Source: Streptococcus gwangjuense (GTDB lineage Bacteria > Bacillota > Bacilli > Lactobacillales > Streptococcaceae). Taken from it: DNA of 64,000 bases. A program made the translations under genes and the position numbers. Of this stretch, positions 24,589 to 34,516 are shown piece after piece (the first letter of the stretch is position 1; every line of letters begins with the position of its first letter). A model generated the notes under the pieces. That model did not search any database. It had not been told where the DNA came from and saw only the letters and a list, made by a program, of their open reading frames with translations. The stretch lies in NCBI RefSeq assembly GCF_003627155.1, contig NZ_CP032621.1:62001-126000 (forward strand). Reading direction: 5' to 3'.

Positions 24589-25326
24589 ATGAAACGAGGG
24601 ATCGCACTAAACAAGATAGAATTTCTATTGACCAAACGACAATTAGTCTATTATTTATTATCAGTAGGTATGCCGACAGCCTTCTATCTATTCTTTTCTG
24701 GCATGTACCAGGACACACCAGGTGGGCCCGCGAATTTTATGCGTGATTATCTTATCTCCATGACTGCCTTTTCCATGATGTCAACAGCTATCTTCTCATT
24801 CCCAGTTGTTTTACATACCGACAAGATGAACAACTGGCAGAAAACATTACGCCATACTCCAGTAAATATGGTAGAATATTATCTATCAAAGATAACAAGT
24901 ATGATGGTTGATTATCTGGTTTCAATCTTGGTGGTTTTCTCAGTTGGGCATTTTGTAAGAGGTGTAGAGATGCCTCTAGGAAGCTGGGTTGGGGCTGCGA
25001 TTTTGCTGATTTTGGGAAGTATTGCTTTTGTAGCGCTTGGCTTGACCTTGACTCTCTTACCAACTAGTCAGCTGATGTCTATCGTGGGCAATCTTCTTTA
25101 TCTAGGATTGGCTGTTTTAGGCGGACTCTGGATTCCCGTCTCTTTATTTCCAGACTGGATGCAAGCAATCGGGAAGCGTCTACCAAGCTATCAGTTGATG
25201 GAATTAATCAAGACCTTCTTAAATGAGGGTGACATCAATTTATCAGCCACAGTTTATCTACTTGTTTTTTCAGCAGTTTTATTTGGTTTGACTATTTACC
25301 TTCAAGGTCATAAGGAGAATGCTTAA
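24589..25326 (+). CDS. ABC-2 type transporter permease
   Basis: The 245-residue protein has six membrane segments (near 20-40, 55-78, 100-122, 130-155, 160-182 and 215-238). The start at ATG 24589 follows GGGAG; an upstream in-frame ATG at 24559 lies inside the ATPase gene and is less likely. It is the membrane partner of the preceding ATPase. Its stop overlaps the kinase start (TAATG at 25324-25328), coupling the transporter to the sensor kinase. Confidence 0.88.
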   Translation: MKRGIALNKIEFLLTKRQLVYYLLSVGMPTAFYLFFSGMYQDTPGGPANFMRDYLISMTAFSMMSTAIFSFPVVLHTDKMNNWQKTLRHTPVNMVEYYLSKITSMMVDYLVSILVVFSVGHFVRGVEMPLGSWVGAAILLILGSIAFVALGLTLTLLPTSQLMSIVGNLLYLGLAVLGGLWIPVSLFPDWMQAIGKRLPSYQLMELIKTFLNEGDINLSATVYLLVFSAVLFGLTIYLQGHKENA

Positions 25327-26423
25327 TGCTTGAAAGACTGAAAAGCATACACTATATGTTTTGGGCCAGTTTGATTTTTATGCTTTTTCCCATCCTACCT
25401 GTAGTGATTGGGGAGCTTTCTGCTTGGCATTTATTGGTTGATATTCTATTTGTAGTGACGTATTTGGGTGTTTTAATAACTAAGAACCAGCGCCTATCTT
25501 GGCTTTTCTGGGGGATCATGCTGGTCTATGTAGCTGGGAATACAGCCTTTGTTGCTGTGAATTATATCTGGTTTTTCTTTTTCCTTTCCAATCTCTTAAT
25601 TTATCATTTTGGCGTACGTAGTTTAAAGTCTTTACATGTCTGGACATTTCTCCTTGCTCAAGTCCTAGTTGTGGGCCAACTGTTGATTTTTCAGAGAAGC
25701 GAAGTTGAGTTTCTATTTTATCTACTTGTAATTCTTGCTTTTGTCGATTTAATGACTTTTGGCTTGGTTCGGATTCGTATTGTGGAGGATTTGAAAGAAG
25801 CTCAGGCTAAGCAAAATGCCCAGATAAATCTATTGCTTGCTGAAAATGAACGCAGTCGTATCGGTCAAGATTTGCATGATAGCTTGGGACATACCTTTGC
25901 TATGTTGAGTGTCAAGACAGATTTAGCCTTGCAGTTATTTCAGATGGAGGCTTATCCACAGGTGGAAAAGGAATTAAAAGAAATTCACCAGATCAGTAAG
26001 GATTCCATGAATGAAGTGCGAACCATCGTGGAAAATCTGAAATCACGGACCCTAGCTTCAGAACTTGAGACTGTAAAGAAGATGCTGGAAATTGCTGGGA
26101 TTGAGGTGGAAATAGCTAATCAACTAGATACAGCTAGCTTAACTCAGGAATTGGAGTCAACGGCTTCCATGATTTTGCTTGAATTAGTGACCAATATCAT
26201 CAAACATGCTAAAGCGTCTAAAGTCTACTTGAAATTAGAACGGACAGAGAAAGAACTCATTCTAACAGTGAGAGATGATGGCTGTGGCTTTACTTCTATA
26301 AAGGGGGATGACCTCCATACAGTTCGAGATCGTGTTCTTCCATTTTCGGGAGAAGTAAAGGTAATTAGTTGGAAACAACCGACAGAAGTTCAGGTTCGAC
26401 TACCTTATAAGGAGAGAAATTAA
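25326..26423 (+). CDS. DesK-like sensor histidine kinase
   Basis: The 365-residue kinase has four to six membrane helices in the first 150 residues and no large extracellular domain, like the membrane-thickness sensor DesK. The dimerisation and phosphorylation motif is [17 protein letters not shown] with His184 (HisKA_3 type). The ATPase domain carries [14 protein letters not shown] (N box) and VRDDGCGFT (G box). It overlaps the permease gene and is one base from the response regulator gene. An intramembrane-sensing kinase next to a fatty-acid activation operon suggests membrane fluidity or envelope damage as the signal; this is inference. Confidence 0.9.
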   Translation: MLERLKSIHYMFWASLIFMLFPILPVVIGELSAWHLLVDILFVVTYLGVLITKNQRLSWLFWGIMLVYVAGNTAFVAVNYIWFFFFLSNLLIYHFGVRSLKSLHVWTFLLAQVLVVGQLLIFQRSEVEFLFYLLVILAFVDLMTFGLVRIRIVEDLKEAQAKQNAQINLLLAENERSRIGQDLHDSLGHTFAMLSVKTDLALQLFQMEAYPQVEKELKEIHQISKDSMNEVRTIVENLKSRTLASELETVKKMLEIAGIEVEIANQLDTASLTQELESTASMILLELVTNIIKHAKASKVYLKLERTEKELILTVRDDGCGFTSIKGDDLHTVRDRVLPFSGEVKVISWKQPTEVQVRLPYKERN

Positions 26424-26424
26424 G

Positions 26425-27024
26425 ATGAAACTACTTGTTGCAGAAGATCAAAGTATGTTGCGAGATGCCATGTGCCAGTTGCTCATGCTTCAACAGGATG
26501 TGGAGATCGTCTTGCAGGCGAAAAATGGAGCTGAAGCTATCGAGGCATTGGAGAAAGAAGCAGTAGACATTGCCATCCTTGACGTCGAAATGCCAGTAAA
26601 GACGGGACTAGAAGCGCTCGAGTGGATCAAACAAGAAGTGCCTGAAACCAAGGTTGTTATCGTTACGACCTTTAAACGCCCAGGCTATTTTGAACGAGCG
26701 GTTAAAGCAGGAGTCGATGCTTATGTCTTGAAGGAGCGGAGCATCGCCGAGCTCATGCAAACCCTGCATACGGTGCTAGAGGGACGCAAGGAGTATTCTC
26801 CAGAGTTGATGGAAGTGGTGATGACACATCCCAATCCGTTGACAGAACAAGAAATCGCAGTTTTAAAGGGAATTGCTCAGGGCTTCTCTAACCAGGAAAT
26901 CGCAGACAAACTTTATCTATCCAACGGAACAGTCCGAAACTATGTCACCAATATTCTTTCTAAATTACATGCAGGCAATCGAACAGAGGCAGCTAATATC
27001 GCGAAAGAATCTGGTTGGTTGTGA
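26425..27024 (+). CDS. NarL/LuxR-family response regulator, DesR-like
   Basis: The 199-residue regulator has a receiver domain (acid pocket EDQ, phosphoacceptor Asp53 in AILDVEMP, Lys in VLKERS) and a C-terminal LuxR-type helix-turn-helix ([25 protein letters not shown]). It is the partner of the adjacent kinase. It probably controls its own operon through the ATGACA repeats at 23243-23270. The terminator at 27092 closes the operon. Confidence 0.93.
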   Translation: MKLLVAEDQSMLRDAMCQLLMLQQDVEIVLQAKNGAEAIEALEKEAVDIAILDVEMPVKTGLEALEWIKQEVPETKVVIVTTFKRPGYFERAVKAGVDAYVLKERSIAELMQTLHTVLEGRKEYSPELMEVVMTHPNPLTEQEIAVLKGIAQGFSNQEIADKLYLSNGTVRNYVTNILSKLHAGNRTEAANIAKESGWL

Positions 27025-27091
27025 TACTATCATATCTCGAAAACCATTATGTGCTAAAATTGATGGGATTGACTGGAACAATACTAACTTT

Positions 27092-27120
27092 AGGAGGGTG
27101 GAATTCCTCCTTTTTCTTTT
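27092..27120 (+). terminator. terminator of the ABC/two-component operon
   Basis: AGGAGG and CCTCCT pair around an eight-base loop, followed by TTTTCTTTTTTT. Confidence 0.8.
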
Positions 27121-27172
27121 TTTGGGGAGCACTACAAAAGAGCTAAAATTAACAATAAAAAAGAAAAATATC

Positions 27173-27202
27173 TTGACAACCAATGGAAAATTTTGTTACA
27201 AT
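27173..27202 (+). promoter_or_regulatory. rpsL-rpsG promoter
   Basis: Consensus TTGACA, an 18-base spacer, and TACAAT preceded by TGT. A leader of about 130 bases follows. Confidence 0.85.
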
Positions 27203-27208
27203 AATAGA

Positions 27209-27338
27209 CGGTACTTTTTACTTTTGGTCTCTCAAGAGTGTACAGGGACGTGCTGACAAATGTTGCAAAAGTACACACAGATGATGGCTGTCACCAAGTG
27301 TATCATCACCAAAAATAAAAAAACACAGGAGAATGTAG
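27209..27338 (+). promoter_or_regulatory. structured leader of the rpsL-rpsG mRNA
   Basis: GTACTTTT (27211-27218) is complementary to AAAAGTAC (27267-27274), closing a domain of about 64 nt. ATGAT/ATCAT pairs lie further down. Ribosomal operons encoding S7 are often autoregulated by S7 binding; whether this leader does that is unproven. Confidence 0.45.
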
Positions 27339-27752
27339 ATGCCTACAATTAACCAATTGGTTCGCAAACCGCGTAAATCAAAAGTAGAAAAATCTAAATC
27401 ACCAGCTTTGAACGTTGGTTACAACAGTCATAAAAAAGTTCAAACAAACGTTTCTTCACCACAAAAACGTGGTGTTGCAACTCGTGTTGGAACAATGACA
27501 CCTAAAAAACCTAACTCAGCCCTTCGTAAATTCGCTCGTGTACGTTTGAGCAACCTTATCGAAGTTACTGCCTACATCCCAGGTATCGGACACAACTTGC
27601 AAGAACACAGCGTGGTTCTTCTTCGTGGTGGACGTGTAAAAGACCTTCCAGGGGTACGTTACCATATCGTCCGTGGTGCACTTGATACTGCAGGTGTTAA
27701 CGATCGTAAACAAGGCCGTTCTAAATACGGTACTAAACGTCCAAAAGCATAA
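27339..27752 (+). CDS. rpsL: 30S ribosomal protein S12 (uS12)
   Basis: The 137-residue S12 has the invariant segments [30 protein letters not shown] and [20 protein letters not shown]. It sits at the decoding centre. Lys at the streptomycin-determining positions (TPKKPNS and GRVKDLPG) is the sensitive, wild-type form. AGGAG lies upstream. It is the first gene of the rpsL-rpsG unit. Confidence 0.99.
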   Translation: MPTINQLVRKPRKSKVEKSKSPALNVGYNSHKKVQTNVSSPQKRGVATRVGTMTPKKPNSALRKFARVRLSNLIEVTAYIPGIGHNLQEHSVVLLRGGRVKDLPGVRYHIVRGALDTAGVNDRKQGRSKYGTKRPKA

Positions 27753-27771
27753 GGAAAGGGGATAAAGAGAA

Positions 27772-28242
27772 ATGAGTCGTAAAAACAGAGCTCCAAAACG
27801 TGACGTATTGCCAGATCCGCTTTACAATTCACAACTAGTTACTCGTCTTATCAACCGCGTTATGCTTGACGGTAAACGTGGTACAGCTGCTTCAATCGTT
27901 TACGGTGCCTTTGAGCAAATCAAAGAAGCTACTGGTAACGATGCACTTGAAGTATTTGAAACAGCTATGGAAAACATCATGCCTGTACTTGAAGTACGTG
28001 CACGTCGTGTTGGTGGTTCTAACTACCAAGTCCCAGTTGAAGTTCGTCCAGAACGTCGTACAACACTTGGACTTCGTTGGTTGGTAACAATCGCTCGTCT
28101 TCGTGGTGAACACACAATGCAAGACCGTCTTGCAAAAGAAATCTTGGATGCTGCTAACAACACTGGTGCAGCTGTTAAGAAACGTGAAGACACTCACCGT
28201 ATGGCTGAAGCTAACCGTGCATTCGCACACTTCCGTTGGTAA
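27772..28242 (+). CDS. rpsG: 30S ribosomal protein S7 (uS7)
   Basis: The 156-residue S7 ([44 protein letters not shown]) is a primary 16S rRNA binder of the small-subunit head. It follows rpsL by 19 bases, with AAAGGGG upstream. Its length is complete. In many bacteria S7 represses its own operon. Confidence 0.99.
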
Positions 28243-28264
28243 GATAGGATGCGAAAGCGTTAAG

Positions 28265-28340
28265 AAAGTCCCAGAGAAAATAGGGAATCAAAGCAGGTTG
28301 CGAGTGCAACCAATGAGATTCATCTTTTTCTCCAGACTTT
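28265..28340 (+). ncRNA. structured RNA element, copy A of a tandem pair between rpsG and fusA
   Basis: Four nested helices can be drawn: AAAGTC/GACTTT, GAGAAAA/TTTTCTC, GAATC/GATTC and GGTTGC/GCAACC (loop GAGT). The internal-loop bases GAAAATAGG and ATCTTTTTC are shared with copy B while stem sequences differ, a covariation-like pattern. It starts about 20 bases after rpsG. It may be an element of the asd-type class known in Lactobacillales, but I cannot confirm that. Confidence 0.6.
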
Positions 28341-28366
28341 TAGCTTGAGCTCAACTAAATCATGAT

Positions 28367-28465
28367 GCTAGGAACGGTAAGGATGCAAGGTGAAAATAGG
28401 AAACTGACGCAGTATTCGATGAATACAAGGAAGTTTATCTTTTTCACACAGCATCCCGTTCCAGC
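28367..28465 (+). ncRNA. structured RNA element, copy B of the tandem pair
   Basis: The helices are GCT/AGC, GGAACG/CGTTCC, GGATGC/GCATCC, GTGAAAA/TTTTCAC, AAAC/GTTT and GTATTC/GAATAC (loop GAT). The layout matches copy A, with the same GAAAATAGGAA and ATCTTTTTC internal segments and a GCAG motif before the apical stem. A further hairpin (CAACTTGTA/TACAAGTTG, 28502-28523) lies between it and the terminator at 28552. Confidence 0.6.
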
Positions 28466-28551
28466 TCAAATCGGCTAACTAACTTTAGCCCGAGTTCAAT
28501 TCAACTTGTAAATCTACAAGTTGAAACCAACAATAGCATGAAAACATTGAG

Positions 28552-28580
28552 AACGGGTAGGTCCTGCCTATCCGTTTTTA
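28552..28580 (+). terminator. terminator between rpsG and fusA
   Basis: AACGGGTAGG and CCTATCCGTT form a 10-bp stem (one G-T) with a five-base loop, followed by TTTTA. It would end rpsL-rpsG and tandem-RNA transcripts before the fusA promoter. Confidence 0.85.
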
Positions 28581-28589
28581 TTAAAATCG

Positions 28590-28598
28590 TGTTATAAT
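28590..28598 (+). promoter_or_regulatory. fusA extended -10 promoter (TGTTATAAT)
   Basis: Perfect TGTTATAAT, 39 bases before the fusA ATG and just after the terminator. The -35 is poor. Confidence 0.75.
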
Positions 28599-28636
28599 AG
28601 AATAGAAATCAAAAATAAATAGGAGAAACAAACCTC

Positions 28637-30718
28637 ATGGCACGCGAATTTTCACTTGAAAAAACTCGTAATATCGGTATCATGGCTCACGTCGATGCTG
28701 GTAAAACAACAACTACTGAGCGTATTCTTTACTACACTGGTAAAATCCACAAAATCGGTGAAACTCACGAAGGTGCGTCACAAATGGACTGGATGGAGCA
28801 AGAGCAAGAGCGTGGTATCACTATCACATCTGCTGCGACAACAGCTCAATGGAACAACCACCGCGTAAACATCATCGACACACCAGGACACGTGGACTTC
28901 ACAATCGAAGTACAACGTTCTCTTCGTGTATTGGATGGTGCGGTTACTGTTCTTGACTCACAATCAGGTGTTGAGCCTCAAACTGAAACAGTTTGGCGTC
29001 AAGCAACTGAGTACGGAGTTCCACGTATCGTATTTGCCAATAAAATGGACAAAATCGGTGCTGACTTCCTTTACTCTGTAAGCACACTTCACGATCGTCT
29101 TCAAGCAAATGCACACCCAATCCAATTGCCAATCGGTTCTGAAGATGACTTCCGTGGTATCATCGACTTGATCAAGATGAAAGCTGAAATCTATACTAAC
29201 GACCTTGGTACAGATATCCTTGAAGAAGACATCCCAGCTGAATACCTTGACCAAGCTCAAGAATACCGTGAAAAATTGATCGAAGCAGTTGCTGAAACTG
29301 ACGAAGAATTGATGATGAAATACCTCGAAGGTGAAGAAATCACTAACGAAGAATTGAAAGCTGGTATCCGTAAAGCGACTATCAACGTTGAATTCTTCCC
29401 AGTATTGTGTGGTTCTGCCTTCAAGAACAAAGGTGTTCAATTGATGCTTGATGCGGTTATTGACTACCTTCCAAGCCCACTTGACATCCCAGCAATCAAA
29501 GGTGTTAACCCAGATACAGATGAAGAAGAAACTCGTCCAGCATCTGACGAAGAGCCATTTGCAGCTCTTGCCTTCAAGATCATGACTGACCCATTCGTAG
29601 GTCGTTTGACATTCTTCCGTGTTTACTCAGGTGTTCTTCAATCAGGTTCTTATGTATTGAACACTTCTAAAGGTAAACGTGAACGTATCGGACGTATCCT
29701 TCAAATGCACGCTAACAGCCGTCAAGAAATTGACACTGTTTACTCAGGTGATATCGCTGCTGCCGTTGGTTTGAAAGATACTACAACTGGTGACTCATTG
29801 ACAGATGAAAAAGCTAAAATCATCCTTGAGTCAATCAACGTTCCAGAACCAGTTATCCAATTGATGGTTGAGCCAAAATCTAAAGCTGACCAAGACAAGA
29901 TGGGTATCGCCCTTCAAAAATTGGCTGAAGAAGATCCAACATTCCGCGTTGAAACAAACGTTGAAACTGGTGAAACAGTTATCTCTGGTATGGGTGAGCT
30001 TCACCTTGACGTCCTTGTTGACCGTATGCGTCGTGAGTTCAAAGTTGAAGCGAACGTAGGTGCTCCTCAAGTATCTTACCGTGAAACATTCCGAGCTTCT
30101 ACTCAAGCACGTGGATTCTTCAAACGTCAATCTGGTGGTAAAGGTCAATTCGGTGATGTATGGATTGAATTTACTCCAAACGAAGAAGGTAAAGGATTCG
30201 AATTCGAAAACGCAATCGTCGGTGGTGTGGTTCCTCGTGAATTTATCCCAGCGGTTGAAAAAGGTTTGGTAGAATCTATGGCTAACGGTGTTCTTGCAGG
30301 TTACCCAATGGTTGACGTTAAAGCTAAGCTTTACGATGGTTCATACCACGATGTCGACTCATCTGAAACTGCCTTCAAGATCGCGGCTTCACTTGCTCTT
30401 AAAGAAGCTGCTAAATCAGCACAACCAGCTATCCTTGAGCCAATGATGCTTGTAACAATCACTGTTCCAGAAGAAAACCTTGGTGATGTTATGGGTCACG
30501 TAACTGCTCGTCGTGGACGTGTAGATGGTATGGAAGCACACGGTAACAGCCAAATCGTTCGTGCTTACGTTCCACTTGCTGAAATGTTCGGTTACGCAAC
30601 AGTTCTTCGTTCTGCATCTCAAGGACGTGGTACATTCATGATGGTATTTGACCACTACGAAGATGTACCTAAGTCAGTACAAGAAGAAATCATTAAGAAA
30701 AACAAAGGTGAAGACTAA
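28637..30718 (+). CDS. fusA: elongation factor G
   Basis: This translocation GTPase of translation has 693 residues, normal length. The G1 motif is AHVDAGKT near the start, G2 lies in [10 protein letters not shown]3 is DTPGH and G4 is NKMD. Domains II to V follow to the C-terminus ([21 protein letters not shown]). AGGAG lies upstream. Codon use is strongly biased to highly expressed codons. The gene is transcribed alone, from 28590 to the terminator at 30737. Confidence 0.99.
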   Translation: MAREFSLEKTRNIGIMAHVDAGKTTTTERILYYTGKIHKIGETHEGASQMDWMEQEQERGITITSAATTAQWNNHRVNIIDTPGHVDFTIEVQRSLRVLDGAVTVLDSQSGVEPQTETVWRQATEYGVPRIVFANKMDKIGADFLYSVSTLHDRLQANAHPIQLPIGSEDDFRGIIDLIKMKAEIYTNDLGTDILEEDIPAEYLDQAQEYREKLIEAVAETDEELMMKYLEGEEITNEELKAGIRKATINVEFFPVLCGSAFKNKGVQLMLDAVIDYLPSPLDIPAIKGVNPDTDEEETRPASDEEPFAALAFKIMTDPFVGRLTFFRVYSGVLQSGSYVLNTSKGKRERIGRILQMHANSRQEIDTVYSGDIAAAVGLKDTTTGDSLTDEKAKIILESINVPEPVIQLMVEPKSKADQDKMGIALQKLAEEDPTFRVETNVETGETVISGMGELHLDVLVDRMRREFKVEANVGAPQVSYRETFRASTQARGFFKRQSGGKGQFGDVWIEFTPNEEGKGFEFENAIVGGVVPREFIPAVEKGLVESMANGVLAGYPMVDVKAKLYDGSYHDVDSSETAFKIAASLALKEAAKSAQPAILEPMMLVTITVPEENLGDVMGHVTARRGRVDGMEAHGNSQIVRAYVPLAEMFGYATVLRSASQGRGTFMMVFDHYEDVPKSVQEEIIKKNKGED

Positions 30719-30736
30719 TCAGTCATCATTCTAGAA

Positions 30737-30764
30737 GGAAGTCACTTAGTGGCTTCCTTTTTTT
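30737..30764 (+). terminator. fusA terminator
   Basis: GGAAGTCAC/GTGGCTTCC nine-pair stem with a TTA loop, then T7 or longer. From here to 30949 the sequence is AT-rich and I see nothing else in it. Confidence 0.9.
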
Positions 30765-30949
30765 GGATTGTTACGATAAATTTTATAAATTCTGTAAATG
30801 TGCACTCAAAAAACTTTATCTAAAAATGAGTTGAAATAATTTGCGAAGGACATTCATAATATAAATGGAAATAACTTGAAAAAGAATATAAATTACCTTT
30901 TAAAACTTATAAAAACAATAATAATATTCATAAATAAACGTTAAAATAG

Positions 30950-31004
30950 AAAATTCAGAAAATTTCTTCTTTTCTCTTGAAAAATTTTGAAAAAATGGTA
31001 TGAT
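30950..31004 (+). promoter_or_regulatory. ilvB promoter with CodY boxes
   Basis: AAAATTCAGAAAATT (30950-30964) matches the CodY consensus AATTTTCWGAAAATT at 13 of 15 positions. A weaker match (12 of 15) at 30983-30997 overlaps the promoter spacer. The promoter is TTGAAA (30977), 16 bases, TATGAT (30999) with TGG before it. CodY, the branched-chain amino-acid sensor, would repress here. The leader is only about 35 bases, so no T-box or attenuator fits. Confidence 0.75.
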
Positions 31005-31042
31005 AGTAACAAGTTATTTTTAAGAGAAGAGAAAGGGGAACA

Positions 31043-32743
31043 ATGGAGAAAATCAGTTTAGAATCTCCTAAGACGGGGTCGGACTTAGTTTTGGAAACAC
31101 TTCGTGATTTAGGAATTGATACCATCTTTGGTTATCCTGGTGGTGCAGTCTTGCCTTTTTATGATGCGATATATAATTTTAAAGGCATTCGCCACATTCT
31201 AGGACGCCATGAGCAAGGTTGTCTGCATGAAGCTGAAGGTTATGCCAAATCAACTGGAAAGTTGGGTGTTGCCGTCGTCACTAGCGGACCAGGAGCAACA
31301 AATGCCATTACAGGGATTGCGGATGCCATGAGCGATAGTGTTCCCCTTTTGGTCTTTACAGGTCAGGTTGCGCGAGCAGGGATTGGGAAGGATGCTTTTC
31401 AAGAGGCAGACATTGTGGGAATTACCATGCCAATCACTAAGTACAATTACCAAGTTCGTGAGACAGCTGATATTCCGCGTATCATTACGGAAGCTGTTCA
31501 TATCGCAACTACAGGTCGACCAGGGCCAGTTGTAATTGACCTACCTAAAGATGTATCTGCTTTAGAAACCGACTTCATCTATTCACCAGAAGTGAACCTG
31601 CCAAGCTATCAGCCAACTCTTGAGCCAAATGATATGCAAATCAAGAAAATCTTGAAGCAATTATCCAAGGCTAAAAAGCCAGTCTTGCTAGCTGGTGGTG
31701 GAATTAGTTATGCTGAAGCTGCTGCGGAATTAAATGAATTTGCAGAGCGCTATCAAATTCCAGTGGTAACCAGTCTTTTGGGACAAGGAACGATTGCAAC
31801 GAGTCATCCACTCTTCCTTGGAATGGGAGGCATGCACGGGTCATTCGCAGCTAATATTGCCATGACGGAAGCGGACTTTATGATTAGTATTGGTTGTCGT
31901 TTCGATGACCGCTTGACGGGGAATCCTAAGACCTTCGCTAAGAATGCTAAGGTTGCCCACATTGATATTGACCCAGCCGAGATTGGCAAGATTATCAGTG
32001 CAGATATTCCTGTAGTTGGAGATGCTAAGAAAGCCTTGCAAATGTTGCTGGCGGAGCCGACAGTTCATAACAATACTGAAAAATGGATTGAAAAAGTCAC
32101 TAAAGACAAGAACCGCGTTCGTTCTTATGATAAGAAAGAGCGTGTGGTTCAGCCGCAAGCTGTTATTGAACGCATCGGTGAGTTGACGAATGGTGATGCC
32201 ATTGTGGTAACAGACGTTGGTCAACACCAAATGTGGACAGCTCAGTATTATCCCTACCAAAATGAACGTCAGTTAGTGACTTCAGGTGGTTTGGGAACGA
32301 TGGGATTTGGAATTCCAGCAGCAATCGGTGCTAAAATTGCTAACCCAGATAAGGAAGTAGTCTTGTTTGTTGGGGATGGTGGTTTCCAAATGACTAACCA
32401 GGAATTGGCTATTTTGAACATTTACAAGGTACCAATCAAGGTAGTTATGCTGAACAACCACTCACTTGGAATGGTCCGCCAGTGGCAAGAATCCTTCTAT
32501 GAAGGTAGAACATCTGAGTCTGTCTTTGATACCCTTCCTGATTTCCAACTGATGGCACAGGCTTACGGCATTAAAAACTATAAGTTTGACAATCCTGAGA
32601 CCTTGGCTCAAGACCTTGAAGTCATCACTGAGGATGTTCCTATGCTAATCGAGGTAGATATTTCTCGTAAGGAGCAGGTGTTGCCAATGGTGCCAGCTGG
32701 TAAGAGTAATCATGAGATGTTGGGGGTGAAGTTCCATGCGTAG
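31043..32743 (+). CDS. ilvB: acetolactate synthase large subunit
   Basis: This enzyme condenses two pyruvates (or pyruvate and 2-oxobutyrate) in valine, leucine and isoleucine synthesis, using thiamine diphosphate. The 566-residue protein shows FGYPGGAVLPFYDAI, the cofactor Glu in RHEQGCLHEAEGYA, and the ThDP/Mg motif GDGGFQMTNQEL ending at NNHSLGMVRQWQ. Length is normal. GAAAGGGG lies upstream. It overlaps ilvN by eight bases. The promoter carries CodY boxes. Confidence 0.97.
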   Translation: MEKISLESPKTGSDLVLETLRDLGIDTIFGYPGGAVLPFYDAIYNFKGIRHILGRHEQGCLHEAEGYAKSTGKLGVAVVTSGPGATNAITGIADAMSDSVPLLVFTGQVARAGIGKDAFQEADIVGITMPITKYNYQVRETADIPRIITEAVHIATTGRPGPVVIDLPKDVSALETDFIYSPEVNLPSYQPTLEPNDMQIKKILKQLSKAKKPVLLAGGGISYAEAAAELNEFAERYQIPVVTSLLGQGTIATSHPLFLGMGGMHGSFAANIAMTEADFMISIGCRFDDRLTGNPKTFAKNAKVAHIDIDPAEIGKIISADIPVVGDAKKALQMLLAEPTVHNNTEKWIEKVTKDKNRVRSYDKKERVVQPQAVIERIGELTNGDAIVVTDVGQHQMWTAQYYPYQNERQLVTSGGLGTMGFGIPAAIGAKIANPDKEVVLFVGDGGFQMTNQELAILNIYKVPIKVVMLNNHSLGMVRQWQESFYEGRTSESVFDTLPDFQLMAQAYGIKNYKFDNPETLAQDLEVITEDVPMLIEVDISRKEQVLPMVPAGKSNHEMLGVKFHA

Positions 32744-33212
32744 AATGTTAACAGCAAAACTACAAAATCGTTCAGGAGTCCTCAATCGCTTTACCGGTGT
32801 CCTGTCTCGCCGTCAGGTTAATATCGAAAGCATTTCTGTTGGAGCAACAGAAGATCCGAATGTATCGCGTATCACCATTATTATTGATGTGGCTTCTCAT
32901 GATGAAGTGGAACAAATCATTAAGCAACTTAATCGTCAGATTGATGTGATTCGCATTCGAGATATTACAGACAAGCCTCATTTGGAGCGCGAGGTGATTT
33001 TGGTTAAGATGTCAGCACCAGCTGAGAAGCGAGCTGAGATTCTAGCCATTATTCAACCTTTCCGTGCAACAGTGGTAGACGTAGCGCCAAGCTCGATTAC
33101 CATTCAAATGACAGGAAATGCTGAAAAGAGTGAAGCTCTATTGCGAGTCATTCGACCATACGGTATTCGCAATATTGCTCGAACTGGTGCAACTGGATTT
33201 ACCCGCGATTAA
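32736..33212 (+). CDS. ilvN: acetolactate synthase small (regulatory) subunit
   Basis: The 158-residue regulatory subunit has an N-terminal ACT domain (LTAKLQNRSGVLNRFTGVLSRRQVNIESISVG), which binds valine for feedback control, and a C-terminal domain typical of the family (EREVILVKMSAPAEKRAEI). It overlaps ilvB. The symbol ilvH is also used in streptococci. A RUP-like repeat follows directly after its stop. Confidence 0.96.
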   Translation: MRRMLTAKLQNRSGVLNRFTGVLSRRQVNIESISVGATEDPNVSRITIIIDVASHDEVEQIIKQLNRQIDVIRIRDITDKPHLEREVILVKMSAPAEKRAEILAIIQPFRATVVDVAPSSITIQMTGNAEKSEALLRVIRPYGIRNIARTGATGFTRD

Positions 33213-33316
33213 TACTCTTCGAAAATCTCTTCAAATCACGTCAGCTTTGCCTTGCCGTACTCAAGTACAGCCTGCGGCTAGCTTCCTAATTTGCTCTTTG
33301 ATTTTCATTGAGTATA
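33212..33316. repeat. RUP-like small repeat between ilvN and ilvC
   Basis: About 105 bases begin at TACTCTTCGAAAATCTCTTC and end at TTTGATTTTCATTGAGTA, with inverted ends (TACTC...GAGTA). The sequence is the one I know as a frequent intergenic repeat of pneumococcus and its relatives (RUP, a non-autonomous IS630-type element inserting at TA). It lies inside the ilv operon and must be transcribed through if ilvC depends on the ilvB promoter. Confidence 0.7.
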
Positions 33317-33347
33317 AAAATATTTTAAATTTGTTAAACCAGCCTAA

Positions 33348-34403
<1,056 letters not shown>

Positions 34404-34424
34404 TTGATAGAAATTAAGGTGAAG

Positions 34425-34450
34425 GCGAGTTGGGGGACTAACTCGCTTTT
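34425..34450 (+). terminator. hairpin after ilvC
   Basis: GCGAGTT/AACTCGC with an eight-base loop and a short TTTT tract. It is probably a partial terminator that reduces ilvA transcription. Confidence 0.6.
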
Positions 34451-34516
34451 ATAATCAATTCCTTTCTCTTTTAAGAGGATGAATTGTGATAGTATGAAAT
34501 AGTCTAGGAGAAAAAG

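Noticed and set aside
28637-30718. Long minus-strand and alternative-frame ORFs inside fusA, pfl, rpsG and ilvC
   Set aside because: They mirror the strong codon bias of highly expressed genes on the other strand and lack ribosome sites and known motifs.
31005-31042. T-box or leader-peptide attenuator upstream of ilvB
   Set aside because: The promoter leaves only about 35 bases of leader; no T-box sequence or branched-chain leader peptide is present.
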